From positions 1-57,321 of the forward strand of contig CAYTTY010000021.1 of assembly GCA_964440935.1 (NCBI GenBank): a stretch of DNA of 57,321 nt. The letters run 5' to 3'. The translations under genes were made by a program, and so were the position numbers. Source of the DNA: WJJR01 sp964440935 (GTDB taxonomy: Bacteria > Zixibacteria > MSB-5A5 > WJJR01). The notes under the pieces were generated by a model. The model had not been told where the DNA came from. It ran no database searches and worked only from the letters and a program-made list of their open reading frames with translations. Shown piece by piece: positions 46,916 through 55,311 of this stretch (its first letter is position 1; the number at the start of each line of letters is the position of its first letter).

Positions 46916-49846
46916 ATGCCCAAGAAACAAACCAAAACCGCCCGTTCGGCAAAGGCCAGCCGAACCCGCAAAGCGAAATCCACTACTTCGGGGAAGACGA
47001 AATCCATGTCCAACAACAAGAAAACGACATCGAAGCGGTCCCGTTCCGCCTCTGCCAGCAGCAAATCAACCACGTCGCGCACGGCCAAATCGACCAAGCG
47101 CAAAGTTGCGTCGTCCATTCCGGGGCCGGAGAAGTCGACCACGAAGGCCAAGACCACCGGACAGATGACCTACTTCTTTGCGCAGGGGCGTGCCGATGGT
47201 GATGGCACAATGAAAGATCTCTTGGGCGGCAAGGGAGCGGGTTTGGCGGGTATGGCGTCGGCCAATATCCCCGTCCCCCCCGGGTTTACCATCACCACCG
47301 AAGTCTGCAACGTGTTTTACGAAAATCGGATGAAGCTCCCGAAACAACTCATGTCCGAGATCAAGTCGAACATGGCTGAGATCGAGAAGGTCATGGATCA
47401 CACATTTGGTGATCCCGCCAAGCCGTTGCTTGTCTCGGTCCGTTCGGGTGCCAAGTTCTCAATGCCCGGTATGATGGACACGGTACTCAACTTGGGACTC
47501 AATGATGAGACGTTGGCGGGCTTGATTGAAGAAACCGACAACCCGCGGTTTGGCTACGACAGCTACCGCCGGTTCATCCAGATGTTCAGCAACGTCGTCT
47601 TGGGAATCGACAAAGCGGCGTTTGAGAAGATTATCGAGAAGAAAAAAGAGAGCCGTCGGGTCAAGAAGGACGCGTCGCTCTCAGTCGACGATCTCAAGGA
47701 CTTGGTCAAGGAATTCAAAAAGGTTGTCAAAAAGCAGATTCGCGAGCCGTTCCCCGAAGATCCTTGGACTCAGTTGACAATGGCGATTGAAGCGGTGTTC
47801 AAATCCTGGAACAACCCGCGCGCGATTGCTTACCGCAAGCTCAACGAAATCCCCGGTGATCTAGGCACGGCGGTAAACGTGCAGGCGATGGTGTTCGGCA
47901 ACACGGGCGAAGAGTCGGCGACCGGTGTCGGCTTCACGCGCGATCCGTCGACCGGCGATAACAAGTTCTACGGCGAATTCCTCACGAATGCCCAGGGCGA
48001 AGACGTGGTCGCCGGTGTGCGTACCCCACGGCCCATTTTGGAGCTGAAGGACTTGATGCCCGAGGCGTTCGACTCCCTCAGAGAGATCACGGGGCGTCTG
48101 GAGAAGCATTACCGCGACGTGCAGGACTTTGAATTTACGATCCAGGACGGTACGCTGTACATGCTGCAGACCCGTACTGGTAAGCGCACCGCCCACGCTG
48201 CGGTCAAGATTGCCGTAGACATGGTCAAAGAGAAGCTGATCACCAAAGAAGAAGCACTCCTGCGGATTCGTCCCGAGGACCTCGACCAGCTTTTGCACCC
48301 GCAGATCGATCCGAAGGCGGAGTTCGAAGCGATTGCCAAGGGTTTGGCCGCCTCCCCCGGTGCGGCGAGCGGTAAAGTTGTATTTAATGCCGACGATGCC
48401 GTGGCCATGGCGGAAAAGGGCGAAAAGGCCATTCTGGTCCGTACGGAAACCAATCCCGATGACATTCACGGCATGGCCGTCTGTGCCGGTATTCTCACCG
48501 CACGCGGCGGCATGACCTCCCACGCCGCTGTGGTTGCACGCGGCATGGGCAAATGCTGTGTCGCCGGCGCCGAAGACGTGCGCGTCAACGAAGAACGTAA
48601 GACCTTCGCGGTGGGCCCAACGATCGTCCGCGAGAAGCAGGTCATCACCCTCAATGGGACGACGGGTGAAGTAATTCTCGGCGAGGTCCCGACCGTCGAC
48701 CCCGAGATGTCCGGTGAATTCGCCACACTCATGGGCTGGGCCGACAAGTTGCGCAAACTCGGCGTCCGCACCAATTCCGACACTCCGGAAGATTCCGAGT
48801 TGGCGGTGAAGTTCGGTGCTGAAGGGATTGGTCTCACCCGCACCGAGCATATGTTTTTCGGCAAGGATCGTCTGCCGCATGTGCAGCGCATGATCCTCTC
48901 CGAATCCGCCGAGGATCGGCAGTTGGCGCTTAATAAGTTGCTCCCGTTCCAGCGCGCCGACTTCAAAGGCATCTTCCGTGCGATGGGCAGCCGTCCGGTC
49001 ACCATCCGGACACTCGATCCGCCGCTGCATGAATTCCTGCCGAAGCACAAAGACGTGCAGGAGGAAATCGCTGCGCTCAAAGCGAAGATCGATGATGTCT
49101 CGTACGAAGAATCACTGCAGATGCAAGATGAAATCGCGGCCAAAGAGAAAGTTCTCGATCGGCTCGATCAACTCGATGAGTTGAACCCGATGCTTGGCCA
49201 TCGCGGCTGTCGTTTGGGAATCACCTACCCCGAGATCACCGAGATGCAGGCCAAAGCGATCATCTCGGCGGCCTGCGATGTGTCCAAGGATGGTGTTAAG
49301 GTCAAGCCCGAGATCATGATCCCGCTGGTGGGAACCGTTGAGGAGTTGCGCAATCAGCGCGAAGTCGTTGTGCGTGCGGCCGAGGAAGTCCTCAAGAAGC
49401 GGAAAATCAAGATTGATTATAAGGTTGGCACGATGATCGAGGTCCCGCGGGCCGCGCTCACCGCCGCGGAAATCGCTGACGCCGCCGACTTCTTCAGCTT
49501 TGGGACGAACGACCTGACACAGATGACGATGGGCTTCTCGCGCGATGATGCCGGACGGTTCCTGGGTTATTACGTCGACAAGGGAATTCTCCCCGCGGAT
49601 CCGTTTGTGACACTCGATCAGGTTGGTGTCGGCCGGCTCGTACGGATTGCGGTCGAGGAGGCCCGTGAGGCCGATCCGAAATTGAAGATCGGCATCTGCG
49701 GTGAGCATGGTGGCGACCCCAAGACGATTATATTCTGCCATGAATTGGGTCTCGATTATGTAAGCTGTTCACCGTACCGGGTGCCGATCGCCCGTCTGGC
49801 GGCTGCGCAAGCGGTGCTCGGCGAGGTCTCGGACTCGCAGAAATAG
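46916..49846 (+). CDS. ppdK: Pyruvate, phosphate dikinase with a histone-H1-like N-terminal extension
   Basis: Predicted 976-residue enzyme that interconverts pyruvate and phosphoenolpyruvate with ATP and phosphate. The enzyme proper begins near residue 84 (MTYFFAQGRADGDGTMKDLL, LGGKGAGLAGMASANIPVPP). The phosphorylated His is His536 in GGMTSHAAVVARGMG, about 81 residues later than in the Clostridium enzyme. GLTRTEHMFFG and FSFGTNDLTQMTMGFSRDDA lie in the C-terminal PEP barrel. Residues 1-82 are almost only Lys, Ser, Thr, Arg and Ala. The ATG at 46916 has a GGGGGAA upstream; a start at 47165 (Met84) would remove the tail but lacks an RBS. Rex follows downstream. Confidence 0.95.
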   Translation: MPKKQTKTARSAKASRTRKAKSTTSGKTKSMSNNKKTTSKRSRSASASSKSTTSRTAKSTKRKVASSIPGPEKSTTKAKTTGQMTYFFAQGRADGDGTMKDLLGGKGAGLAGMASANIPVPPGFTITTEVCNVFYENRMKLPKQLMSEIKSNMAEIEKVMDHTFGDPAKPLLVSVRSGAKFSMPGMMDTVLNLGLNDETLAGLIEETDNPRFGYDSYRRFIQMFSNVVLGIDKAAFEKIIEKKKESRRVKKDASLSVDDLKDLVKEFKKVVKKQIREPFPEDPWTQLTMAIEAVFKSWNNPRAIAYRKLNEIPGDLGTAVNVQAMVFGNTGEESATGVGFTRDPSTGDNKFYGEFLTNAQGEDVVAGVRTPRPILELKDLMPEAFDSLREITGRLEKHYRDVQDFEFTIQDGTLYMLQTRTGKRTAHAAVKIAVDMVKEKLITKEEALLRIRPEDLDQLLHPQIDPKAEFEAIAKGLAASPGAASGKVVFNADDAVAMAEKGEKAILVRTETNPDDIHGMAVCAGILTARGGMTSHAAVVARGMGKCCVAGAEDVRVNEERKTFAVGPTIVREKQVITLNGTTGEVILGEVPTVDPEMSGEFATLMGWADKLRKLGVRTNSDTPEDSELAVKFGAEGIGLTRTEHMFFGKDRLPHVQRMILSESAEDRQLALNKLLPFQRADFKGIFRAMGSRPVTIRTLDPPLHEFLPKHKDVQEEIAALKAKIDDVSYEESLQMQDEIAAKEKVLDRLDQLDELNPMLGHRGCRLGITYPEITEMQAKAIISAACDVSKDGVKVKPEIMIPLVGTVEELRNQREVVVRAAEEVLKKRKIKIDYKVGTMIEVPRAALTAAEIADAADFFSFGTNDLTQMTMGFSRDDAGRFLGYYVDKGILPADPFVTLDQVGVGRLVRIAVEEAREADPKLKIGICGEHGGDPKTIIFCHELGLDYVSCSPYRVPIARLAAAQAVLGEVSDSQK

Positions 49847-49852
49847 GGCATC

Positions 49853-49880
49853 GGACCACGGGCGCCCACGCCCGTGGTCC
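49853..49880 (+). repeat. Perfect-armed hairpin after ppdK
   Basis: GGACCACGGGCG and CGCCCGTGGTCC are inverted arms around CCCA, 6 bp after the ppdK stop. It shares CACGGGC/GCCCGTG with family B but flanks differ. No T-run follows; it could protect the ppdK 3' end or slow polymerase before rex. Confidence 0.6.
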
Positions 49881-49946
49881 ACTGACATTGAAATGGCACA
49901 GATCCACATATTGGGATTGACAGCGGTCAGCCAGAGACGATACTAT

Positions 49947-49964
49947 TCGTGAATGAATTCACGA
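49947..49964. promoter_or_regulatory. Predicted Rex operator spanning the rex start codon
   Basis: TCGTGAATGAATTCACGA is an 18-bp inverted repeat (TCGTGAAT against ATTCACGA). It fits the known Rex consensus TTGTGAAnnnnTTCACAA at all but a symmetric pair of positions. The rex ATG (49953-49955) lies inside it. Autoregulation by Rex is common; placement over the start codon is unusual. Confidence 0.7.
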
Positions 49965-50645
49965 CCTCCTAAATCTGAGGAAGATGGGGACCGCCCCATC
50001 ATCAGCCGGCGCCGGATCTCTGAGTCCACGATTCGCCGGCTGTCGATCTACTACCGCGCCCTCTCCGCGTTGGAAGGCGAAGGGTATCATACGGTCAGCT
50101 CCAAGGATCTGGCGCGACGCGAGAAGCTGACGCCGGCTCAGGTCCGTAAAGACTTGTCATTCTTCGGCTCATTCGGCACTCGCGGACTGGGATATCCCAC
50201 CAAAGAGCTGAAGACGCGCATCGCGGCCATTCTGGGAATCGATCAGACATGGAATGTTGGCTTGATCGGTGCCGGTAACATCGGCTCGGCGCTGGTCTCG
50301 TATAAGGAGTTTCAAAAACAGGGATTTGTCATCAACGCGATCTTTGATAACGATCAGCGGAAGATCGGCTCGAATCACAAGGGCATTGTGATTTCCGACA
50401 TCAAGGATTTGGCGGCGGAAGTTAAGAAGCGCAATATCCAAATTGTAGTGATTGCCGTCCCTGCCGCGGCCGCGCAGCAAGCCTGTGACGTCGCGGTCGA
50501 GGCCGGCATCCAAGCGATCTTGAACTTCGCTCCGATCAATCTGAAGGTTCCCAACGGCGTGACGCTGCGCACAGAGAACATGGCCATGGAGATCGAGTAT
50601 CTCTCATTCACCCTGACCAATCACATGCGGCCGATCCCTACCTGA
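49953..50645 (+). CDS. rex: Redox-sensing transcriptional repressor Rex
   Basis: Predicted 230-residue repressor that senses the NADH/NAD+ ratio. An N-terminal winged helix (ISESTIRRLSIYYRALSALE, VSSKDLARREKLTPAQVRKD, LSFFGSFGTRGLGY) is followed by a Rossmann domain with GLIGAGNIGSALVSY, and the C-terminal helix (MAMEIEYLSFTLTNH) that swaps between dimer subunits. The ATG at 49953 gives ~20 extra residues before the family start but is the only suitable Met, and no Shine-Dalgarno is visible. Its position after ppdK suggests redox control of central metabolism. Confidence 0.95.
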   Translation: MNSRPPKSEEDGDRPIISRRRISESTIRRLSIYYRALSALEGEGYHTVSSKDLARREKLTPAQVRKDLSFFGSFGTRGLGYPTKELKTRIAAILGIDQTWNVGLIGAGNIGSALVSYKEFQKQGFVINAIFDNDQRKIGSNHKGIVISDIKDLAAEVKKRNIQIVVIAVPAAAAQQACDVAVEAGIQAILNFAPINLKVPNGVTLRTENMAMEIEYLSFTLTNHMRPIPT

Positions 50646-50716
50646 TCGTGACAGATCCCAACGAACCGTATTGACAACGCGTTTATTGTCACCATCTTTT
50701 GGGTGTGACGTTGATT

Positions 50717-51154
50717 ATGATGAGCCGTTTTCGAGTCCACAAGCACGTGTTCCTTCCCTTGGGCGTGATCTGCCTCGTGGGGATGTTGCTGTCGCCGACA
50801 ATCGGACGTGAGTTGGCCGGCGATTGCAAGCTCCAAGGCAAGGTAACAGTGCGCAATCAACCCGCGCCGGTCGGTACGCTGATCGAAGCGTATATCGACG
50901 GCAATCTGATGGCCGATACGACGGTGCAAACTCGCGGACGATACGCCATTGCCATCCCCGCCGACGATCCGGTCACCATCGACCACGACGGCTGGCTCGA
51001 ACAGGATATCATCACATTAGTCGTCAACGGCGAAACCGCCCAGCCGACGATTTCTGCCGGCGAAGGTCTTCGCAGCGACATCAACATCACGGTCCAATAC
51101 ATCTCCGACGTCCGCAGATCCACCTGGGGCAAGATCAAGGCCCTGTTCCGGTAA
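50717..51154 (+). CDS. Small exported protein with a transthyretin-like domain
   Basis: Predicted ~145-residue protein. A signal peptide (VFLPLGVICLVGMLLSPTIG) is followed by one beta-sandwich-like domain: CKLQGKVTVRNQPAPVGTLI, EAYIDGNLMADTTVQTRGRY, AIAIPADDP and ITLVVNGETAQPT. This pattern resembles carboxypeptidase-regulatory/transthyretin-like domains of exported proteins. The start could also be GTG at 50705 or the ATG at 50720. It stands alone between rex and the STAS gene. Function unknown. Confidence 0.65.
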   Translation: MMSRFRVHKHVFLPLGVICLVGMLLSPTIGRELAGDCKLQGKVTVRNQPAPVGTLIEAYIDGNLMADTTVQTRGRYAIAIPADDPVTIDHDGWLEQDIITLVVNGETAQPTISAGEGLRSDINITVQYISDVRRSTWGKIKALFR

Positions 51155-51514
51155 TATTCCCCCGTGGGACGGGTGCGCTAAGCGTTTGATATCACCCGCC
51201 AGTTTCCGAGCATTCCATCCGTCACGAACACTGGATAATCACCATCCGCGCACCCGCCGTGCGCGTCTCGTTGTTCGGGCGCGGTCGGCGGGGCTGTGTG
51301 GTCCCGACGGTCTGTTCTTCGCGGGGCGAGATGGTGAATGTGGGATGTCAGCGCATCCGCCCTACGCTCTTGACTCCATCCAAATGACGATCCCGACCCC
51401 AATTATCGGGTGGAAAGCCGGATCGGGCTGAACTATATTCGTAGCTTAATCGCGGCCGCAACCATTTGACCGGCGGGCCGTAGTGCAAATCACGACGAGG
51501 TAAAGGATTAGTCG
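51155..51514. other. 360-bp gap without a recognisable gene
   Basis: The stretch is GC-rich with runs such as CGCACCCGCC and GGCGCGGTCGGCGGGGC, and no long frame with protein-like composition. TATATT at about 51433-51438 and AAAGGA shortly before the STAS start are the only regulatory hints; no good -35 box goes with the former. Confidence 0.4.
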
Positions 51515-51868
51515 ATGCAGTTATCCGAACGTGAAGACAATGGCGTGGCCATCCTGATGCCGTCGGGCAAGATCATGGGCGGCCCGGATGCCACCATCCT
51601 CCGCGAGAAGATTCATGAACTCGTGAAGGGCGGCAAATTGCAGGTGGTCATCGATTTGGCCAAGGTCGACTGGATGAATTCGAACGGGCTCGGAATTCTG
51701 ATCTCCGGTATGACGACCCTGCGCGACAATAACGGCGACCTGAAACTGGCCAATGTCACCGAGAAGATCCAAAGCCTGCTGACCATCACCAAACTGATTA
51801 CGGTATTCGAAGCCTATGATTCGGTGCCGGACGCGGTGCAGAGCTTCAGCGCTTCGGGTTCAAACTAA
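51515..51868 (+). CDS. STAS-domain anti-sigma factor antagonist (SpoIIAA/RsbV-like)
   Basis: Predicted 117-residue single-domain protein, the same length as Bacillus SpoIIAA. VAILMPSGKIMGGPDATILR and VVIDLAKVDWMNSNGLGILI match the STAS fold; Ser56 in WMNSNGLG corresponds to the phosphorylated Ser of SpoIIAA, although the flanking Asp and Ser are both Asn. In partner switching the unphosphorylated form binds the kinase and frees its target. Kinase and phosphatase genes follow directly. Confidence 0.9.
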   Translation: MQLSEREDNGVAILMPSGKIMGGPDATILREKIHELVKGGKLQVVIDLAKVDWMNSNGLGILISGMTTLRDNNGDLKLANVTEKIQSLLTITKLITVFEAYDSVPDAVQSFSASGSN

Positions 51869-51902
51869 TCTCTCTGATGCTGTCAGCCGTGGCCCAGCGA
51901 TA

Positions 51903-52334
51903 ATGACTCATACCTCCCGCGACTCACTGCGACTCGTCATTCCCAGCGAACCCAAGCGGATCGCCGAGGCCGACGAGTTTGTCGAATCCGCCCTGCGGGA
52001 GCGCGGCGTTCCCGAATCACTGATCTCGGATGTGGCGATTGCGTCGACCGAAATGATCAACAACGCCATCATCCACGGGAACAAAAAAGACGCGTCGAAG
52101 AAGGTCAAAATATCCATGACATTCACCGCCAATGAGGTGGAAATCCGCGTCGAAGACGAAGGCCGCGGATTCAACCCGGACAACGTGCCCGATCCCTTGG
52201 CTGAGGAAAATCTCCTGCGGGAAGTCGGTCGCGGCATCTTCATCGTCCGCTCCCTGATGGACCAAATGAAATACGAGCAGACCGACGAGGGCGGGATGGC
52301 GGTGATCATGCGGAAATCGTTCGAGTCATCGTGA
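51903..52334 (+). CDS. RsbW/SpoIIAB-like serine kinase (HATPase) anti-sigma factor
   Basis: Predicted 143-residue GHKL ATPase. The N-box is STEMINNAIIHGNKKDASKK, the G1 box is VEDEGRGFNPDNVPD, and the G2 region is LREVGRGIFIVRSLMD. This is the short anti-sigma kinase type that phosphorylates a STAS antagonist. The ATG at 51903 (MTHTSRDSLRLVIPSEP) is chosen over a longer frame that overlaps the STAS gene. It lies 34 bp after the STAS gene. The bound partner (sigma factor or other) is not in the window. Confidence 0.9.
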   Translation: MTHTSRDSLRLVIPSEPKRIAEADEFVESALRERGVPESLISDVAIASTEMINNAIIHGNKKDASKKVKISMTFTANEVEIRVEDEGRGFNPDNVPDPLAEENLLREVGRGIFIVRSLMDQMKYEQTDEGGMAVIMRKSFESS

Positions 52335-52377
52335 GTGAGATCACCCGCAGCGGCCCGTGTGCCGGGGGGTAGGACGG

Positions 52378-54609
52378 GTGAACTGGCGGATTCTTGTCGT
52401 TGTTATCTACCTGCTGTTAGGGGCGGTTCTGTGGCTTCTCGGAACCGTCATCTTTCGCGAAAATCCACGTAGCCGTGTCAACCGCGTCACCGGGTTGATG
52501 CTGTTCTTCGGCGGCCTCGGCCCGATGTTCGCCGCCATCGGCACCGGTCTCGATTTGACCGTGACGACCATCACGTTCGAGCGGGGACCGGGCTACTACA
52601 ACATGTTCTATCTGTGGGAATTGTTTTTCCCACTGTTGTTGATGTTCTCGCTGGTCTTTCCGGTTGAAAATCCACTCGTCAATCGGTTCCGACGATTGAA
52701 GTACGTGATCTTCGTCCCGCATATTTTTCATTTCATCTGGGTGGCGTTTTTAGCGCGTCCCGACCTGGGCTGGATGGAAATCAACGTTGACACCGAACCG
52801 TTCCAGACAATTGTCGCACCGATCAACATGATGCTCGGCTTCTTCGCACTCGGTCTGGCCCTGCTGTTCGAATTCCACCTGAAGTTCTTTTCGGTGATCG
52901 ACCTGGTCTACATCGCGGCAGCGGTGTGGGCGTTGCGGCTCGGTTACAAACGGCTGAGCAACCAACGACTGCGTGAGCAGGTCCGGGTCATTATTATTGG
53001 GATTTTGTCCGGCGTGGGATTGTACTCGCTGGCATTCATTGCGCCACGGCTGGGCATCTATGATCTCCCTGTTGGTTGGCGTGTCGGTTTGACGATCCTG
53101 GCATTGATCGTCGGCTCGGGTGCGATTGCCTGGGCGATCATCCGCTACCAATTCCTCGATATCCGGTTCATTGTCCGGCAGTCGTTGGTGTTCACGATCT
53201 CCTCGGCGTTACTCCTCGGTGGATATCTTCTGCTGGTCTCGGAGGCATCGCGATTCGTCAGAGATTTCTTCGAAGTCGACACGCCACTGGTCGACATTAT
53301 CTTCGTTGTCTTTGTGCTGCTGCTGTTCCAGCCGTTGAAGAACCGCGTCGACGATTTGATCGCCCGTTTGTTCATTCGCGACAAAGCCGACCCCCGTGCT
53401 ATCATCGAATCATTCTCGCGCGAAATTGCATCCGTGTTCGACGTGGAGCAACTCAAACAGCGAATGATCGGATCGATGGTCAATTTGATGTTCATCGAGA
53501 AGGCATTCTTTGCAATGCGGAGTCCCAGCGGCGGGTACATCCTTGAGTTGGCCGGCATGCCGCGCGAGCCCTTCCCGGCGGATGATCGTTTCTTTATCGA
53601 TGCACGACTCACCGCGCGACCCGCAACGTTTGAACATTTCGTCGTCGAGCACGCCAACACGCCGATGACCGAAGTGTTAACGCGGTGGGGTTGCCGTATG
53701 GTGGTCCCGATCATGGATCGCGGAGAGCTGACGGCCGTGTTGTTGTTGGGCGATAAAGTGTCCGGGTATCGTTACGGATCGGAGGATTTTCAGCTTCTGT
53801 CAACCCTGGCGAATCAGTTGGCGGTCGCGTTTACCAACGCGATCCTCTATCAAGAGGCACTCGAAAAGCAGAAACTGGAAGAAGAGCTGAATGTGGCTCG
53901 TCAGATTCAGCTTCAGCTCCTGCCGCGCACGATTCCCTCGGGAGACAATTTCGATATTGCCGCCTTCAGCCAACCGTCGCGGCAAGTGGGCGGTGACTAC
54001 TACGACTTCTTCCCGCACAGCGACGGTTCGTTGGGGATGGTCGTCGCCGACATTTCCGGGAAAGGAGTGGGGGCTGCCCTTCTGGTGTCTCAGTTGCAGG
54101 CGATTCTCAAAGCCGAGGTGCGTACCCGCGGGTCGCTGCAATCGATGATCACCAAGACGAATGCGCTGATCACGGAATCGACAGCACCCGACCGCTTCGC
54201 GACCTTGGTATACGCCGAATTCCACTCCAAAAGGCTGGAACTGAAATACTGCAACGCCGGCCACAATTACCCGATGATCGTGCGCGCCGACGGCCAGATC
54301 GAGACACTGGAAACCGGTGGATTACTGCTGGGGGTCTCGGGACATGCGCAATACCAGACGGATATGAAGATGCTCAGACCGGGCGATCTGGTTCTCTTCT
54401 ACACCGATGGCCTGTCTGAAATCAATGATCCAAACGGTAATGAGTTCGGTGAGAAACGCCTGACGGAGTTCCTGACTAAGAACCGACACCTGTCAGTCGA
54501 AGACCTCAAGAACCGCCTGGTACGCGAAGTGTCCCAGTTTGCGTTGGGAGAGATCGGTTTCGACGATCTCACTCTTGTGATCCTGAAGATCAAGGACGAC
54601 AATGCGTAA
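52378..54609 (+). CDS. Membrane-bound SpoIIE/RsbU-type PP2C phosphatase with GAF domain
   Basis: Predicted ~743-residue protein. About eight hydrophobic segments occupy residues 1-310; a GAF-like domain follows (about 360-495, RMIGSMVNLMFIEKAFFAMR, LLSTLANQLAVAFTNAILYQ); a short coiled linker (EALEKQKLEEELNVARQIQL) leads to a SpoIIE phosphatase domain. Metal-binding Asp residues are in VGGDYYDFF, VADISGKGVGAALL, FYTDGLSE and GFDDLTLVIL. It would dephosphorylate the STAS protein on a membrane-derived signal. GTG at 52378 is used as start (AGGA upstream); GTG at 52357 is also open. Confidence 0.9.
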   Translation: MNWRILVVVIYLLLGAVLWLLGTVIFRENPRSRVNRVTGLMLFFGGLGPMFAAIGTGLDLTVTTITFERGPGYYNMFYLWELFFPLLLMFSLVFPVENPLVNRFRRLKYVIFVPHIFHFIWVAFLARPDLGWMEINVDTEPFQTIVAPINMMLGFFALGLALLFEFHLKFFSVIDLVYIAAAVWALRLGYKRLSNQRLREQVRVIIIGILSGVGLYSLAFIAPRLGIYDLPVGWRVGLTILALIVGSGAIAWAIIRYQFLDIRFIVRQSLVFTISSALLLGGYLLLVSEASRFVRDFFEVDTPLVDIIFVVFVLLLFQPLKNRVDDLIARLFIRDKADPRAIIESFSREIASVFDVEQLKQRMIGSMVNLMFIEKAFFAMRSPSGGYILELAGMPREPFPADDRFFIDARLTARPATFEHFVVEHANTPMTEVLTRWGCRMVVPIMDRGELTAVLLLGDKVSGYRYGSEDFQLLSTLANQLAVAFTNAILYQEALEKQKLEEELNVARQIQLQLLPRTIPSGDNFDIAAFSQPSRQVGGDYYDFFPHSDGSLGMVVADISGKGVGAALLVSQLQAILKAEVRTRGSLQSMITKTNALITESTAPDRFATLVYAEFHSKRLELKYCNAGHNYPMIVRADGQIETLETGGLLLGVSGHAQYQTDMKMLRPGDLVLFYTDGLSEINDPNGNEFGEKRLTEFLTKNRHLSVEDLKNRLVREVSQFALGEIGFDDLTLVILKIKDDNA

Positions 54610-54746
54610 GACGTCCGGAGCGAATGCCGTGGGGGAGATCATGACTGTGTCAGACCCACTGATTTTTACGGTGCCCAATTGCGATACGATCCATATAATC
54701 TAGAGGCTTCCGGGGGAGGTGCCCCCGCCTGCCCAAGGTCGAACGA

Positions 54747-55289
54747 ATGCAGGACACCATGGCCAAGACCAATGATCCCGGCGATTACAGGTACTGTCCC
54801 TATTGCCGGACAGCGCTAGTACTTCGGGAAGATGGGTTGCTGCAGCGTCTCGCCTGTCCCGATTGTGGCTGGATTTACTACCGCAATCCGGTTGCGGCCG
54901 CCGGTGGCGTCGTCGTGCGCGATAACCATGTGTGCCTGGTTCGTCGCGCGATTGAGCCACGTCGCGGCGATTGGACCCTTCCGGCGGGATTTATGGAATA
55001 CGATGAGACTCCGACGGAGTGTGCCGAGCGGGAACTCGAGGAAGAGACCGGGCTTACGGTCAAAGTCACCGGCCTTCACGGTGTGTATGCCGGTTTTGAT
55101 GATCCACGACAGCGCGTTGTCTTGGTCCTCTACCGCATGCGCGAGATTGCCGAGCGCGATCCGGTCGCCGGTGATGATGCCGATGAGGCCGGCTTTTACA
55201 CACTGGATCAACTCCCCGGAAAAATCGCCTTTCGTGCCCACGTGATGGCGCTGGATGATTTGGCGAAACAGTTGACTTCCGACACGTAA
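54747..55289 (+). CDS. Nudix hydrolase with N-terminal zinc ribbon
   Basis: Predicted 180-residue protein. A zinc ribbon (YRYCPYCRTALV, LACPDCGWIYYRNP) precedes the Nudix domain, whose box is GFMEYDETPTECAERELEEE with TGL, a full match to Gx5Ex7REUxEExGU. It hydrolyses a nucleoside diphosphate linked to another moiety. The zinc ribbon plus Nudix layout is that of NudC-like/ADP-ribose-type enzymes, but the protein is shorter than NudC and lacks the SQPWPFPxS motif. ATG at 54747 has AAGG upstream; 54759 is a second choice. Confidence 0.9.
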   Translation: MQDTMAKTNDPGDYRYCPYCRTALVLREDGLLQRLACPDCGWIYYRNPVAAAGGVVVRDNHVCLVRRAIEPRRGDWTLPAGFMEYDETPTECAERELEEETGLTVKVTGLHGVYAGFDDPRQRVVLVLYRMREIAERDPVAGDDADEAGFYTLDQLPGKIAFRAHVMALDDLAKQLTSDT

Positions 55290-55311
55290 TTCGATACGCA
55301 AAGCAATCATC

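Noticed and set aside
47861..49048. Minus-strand open frame of 395 codons opposite ppdK
   Set aside because: Fully antisense to ppdK; no family features.
51515..51868. Loss of the phosphorylated serine in the STAS protein
   Set aside because: Alignment of MNSNGLG with MDSSGLG of SpoIIAA puts Ser56 at the known phosphoserine, so it is kept; only the flanking residues differ.
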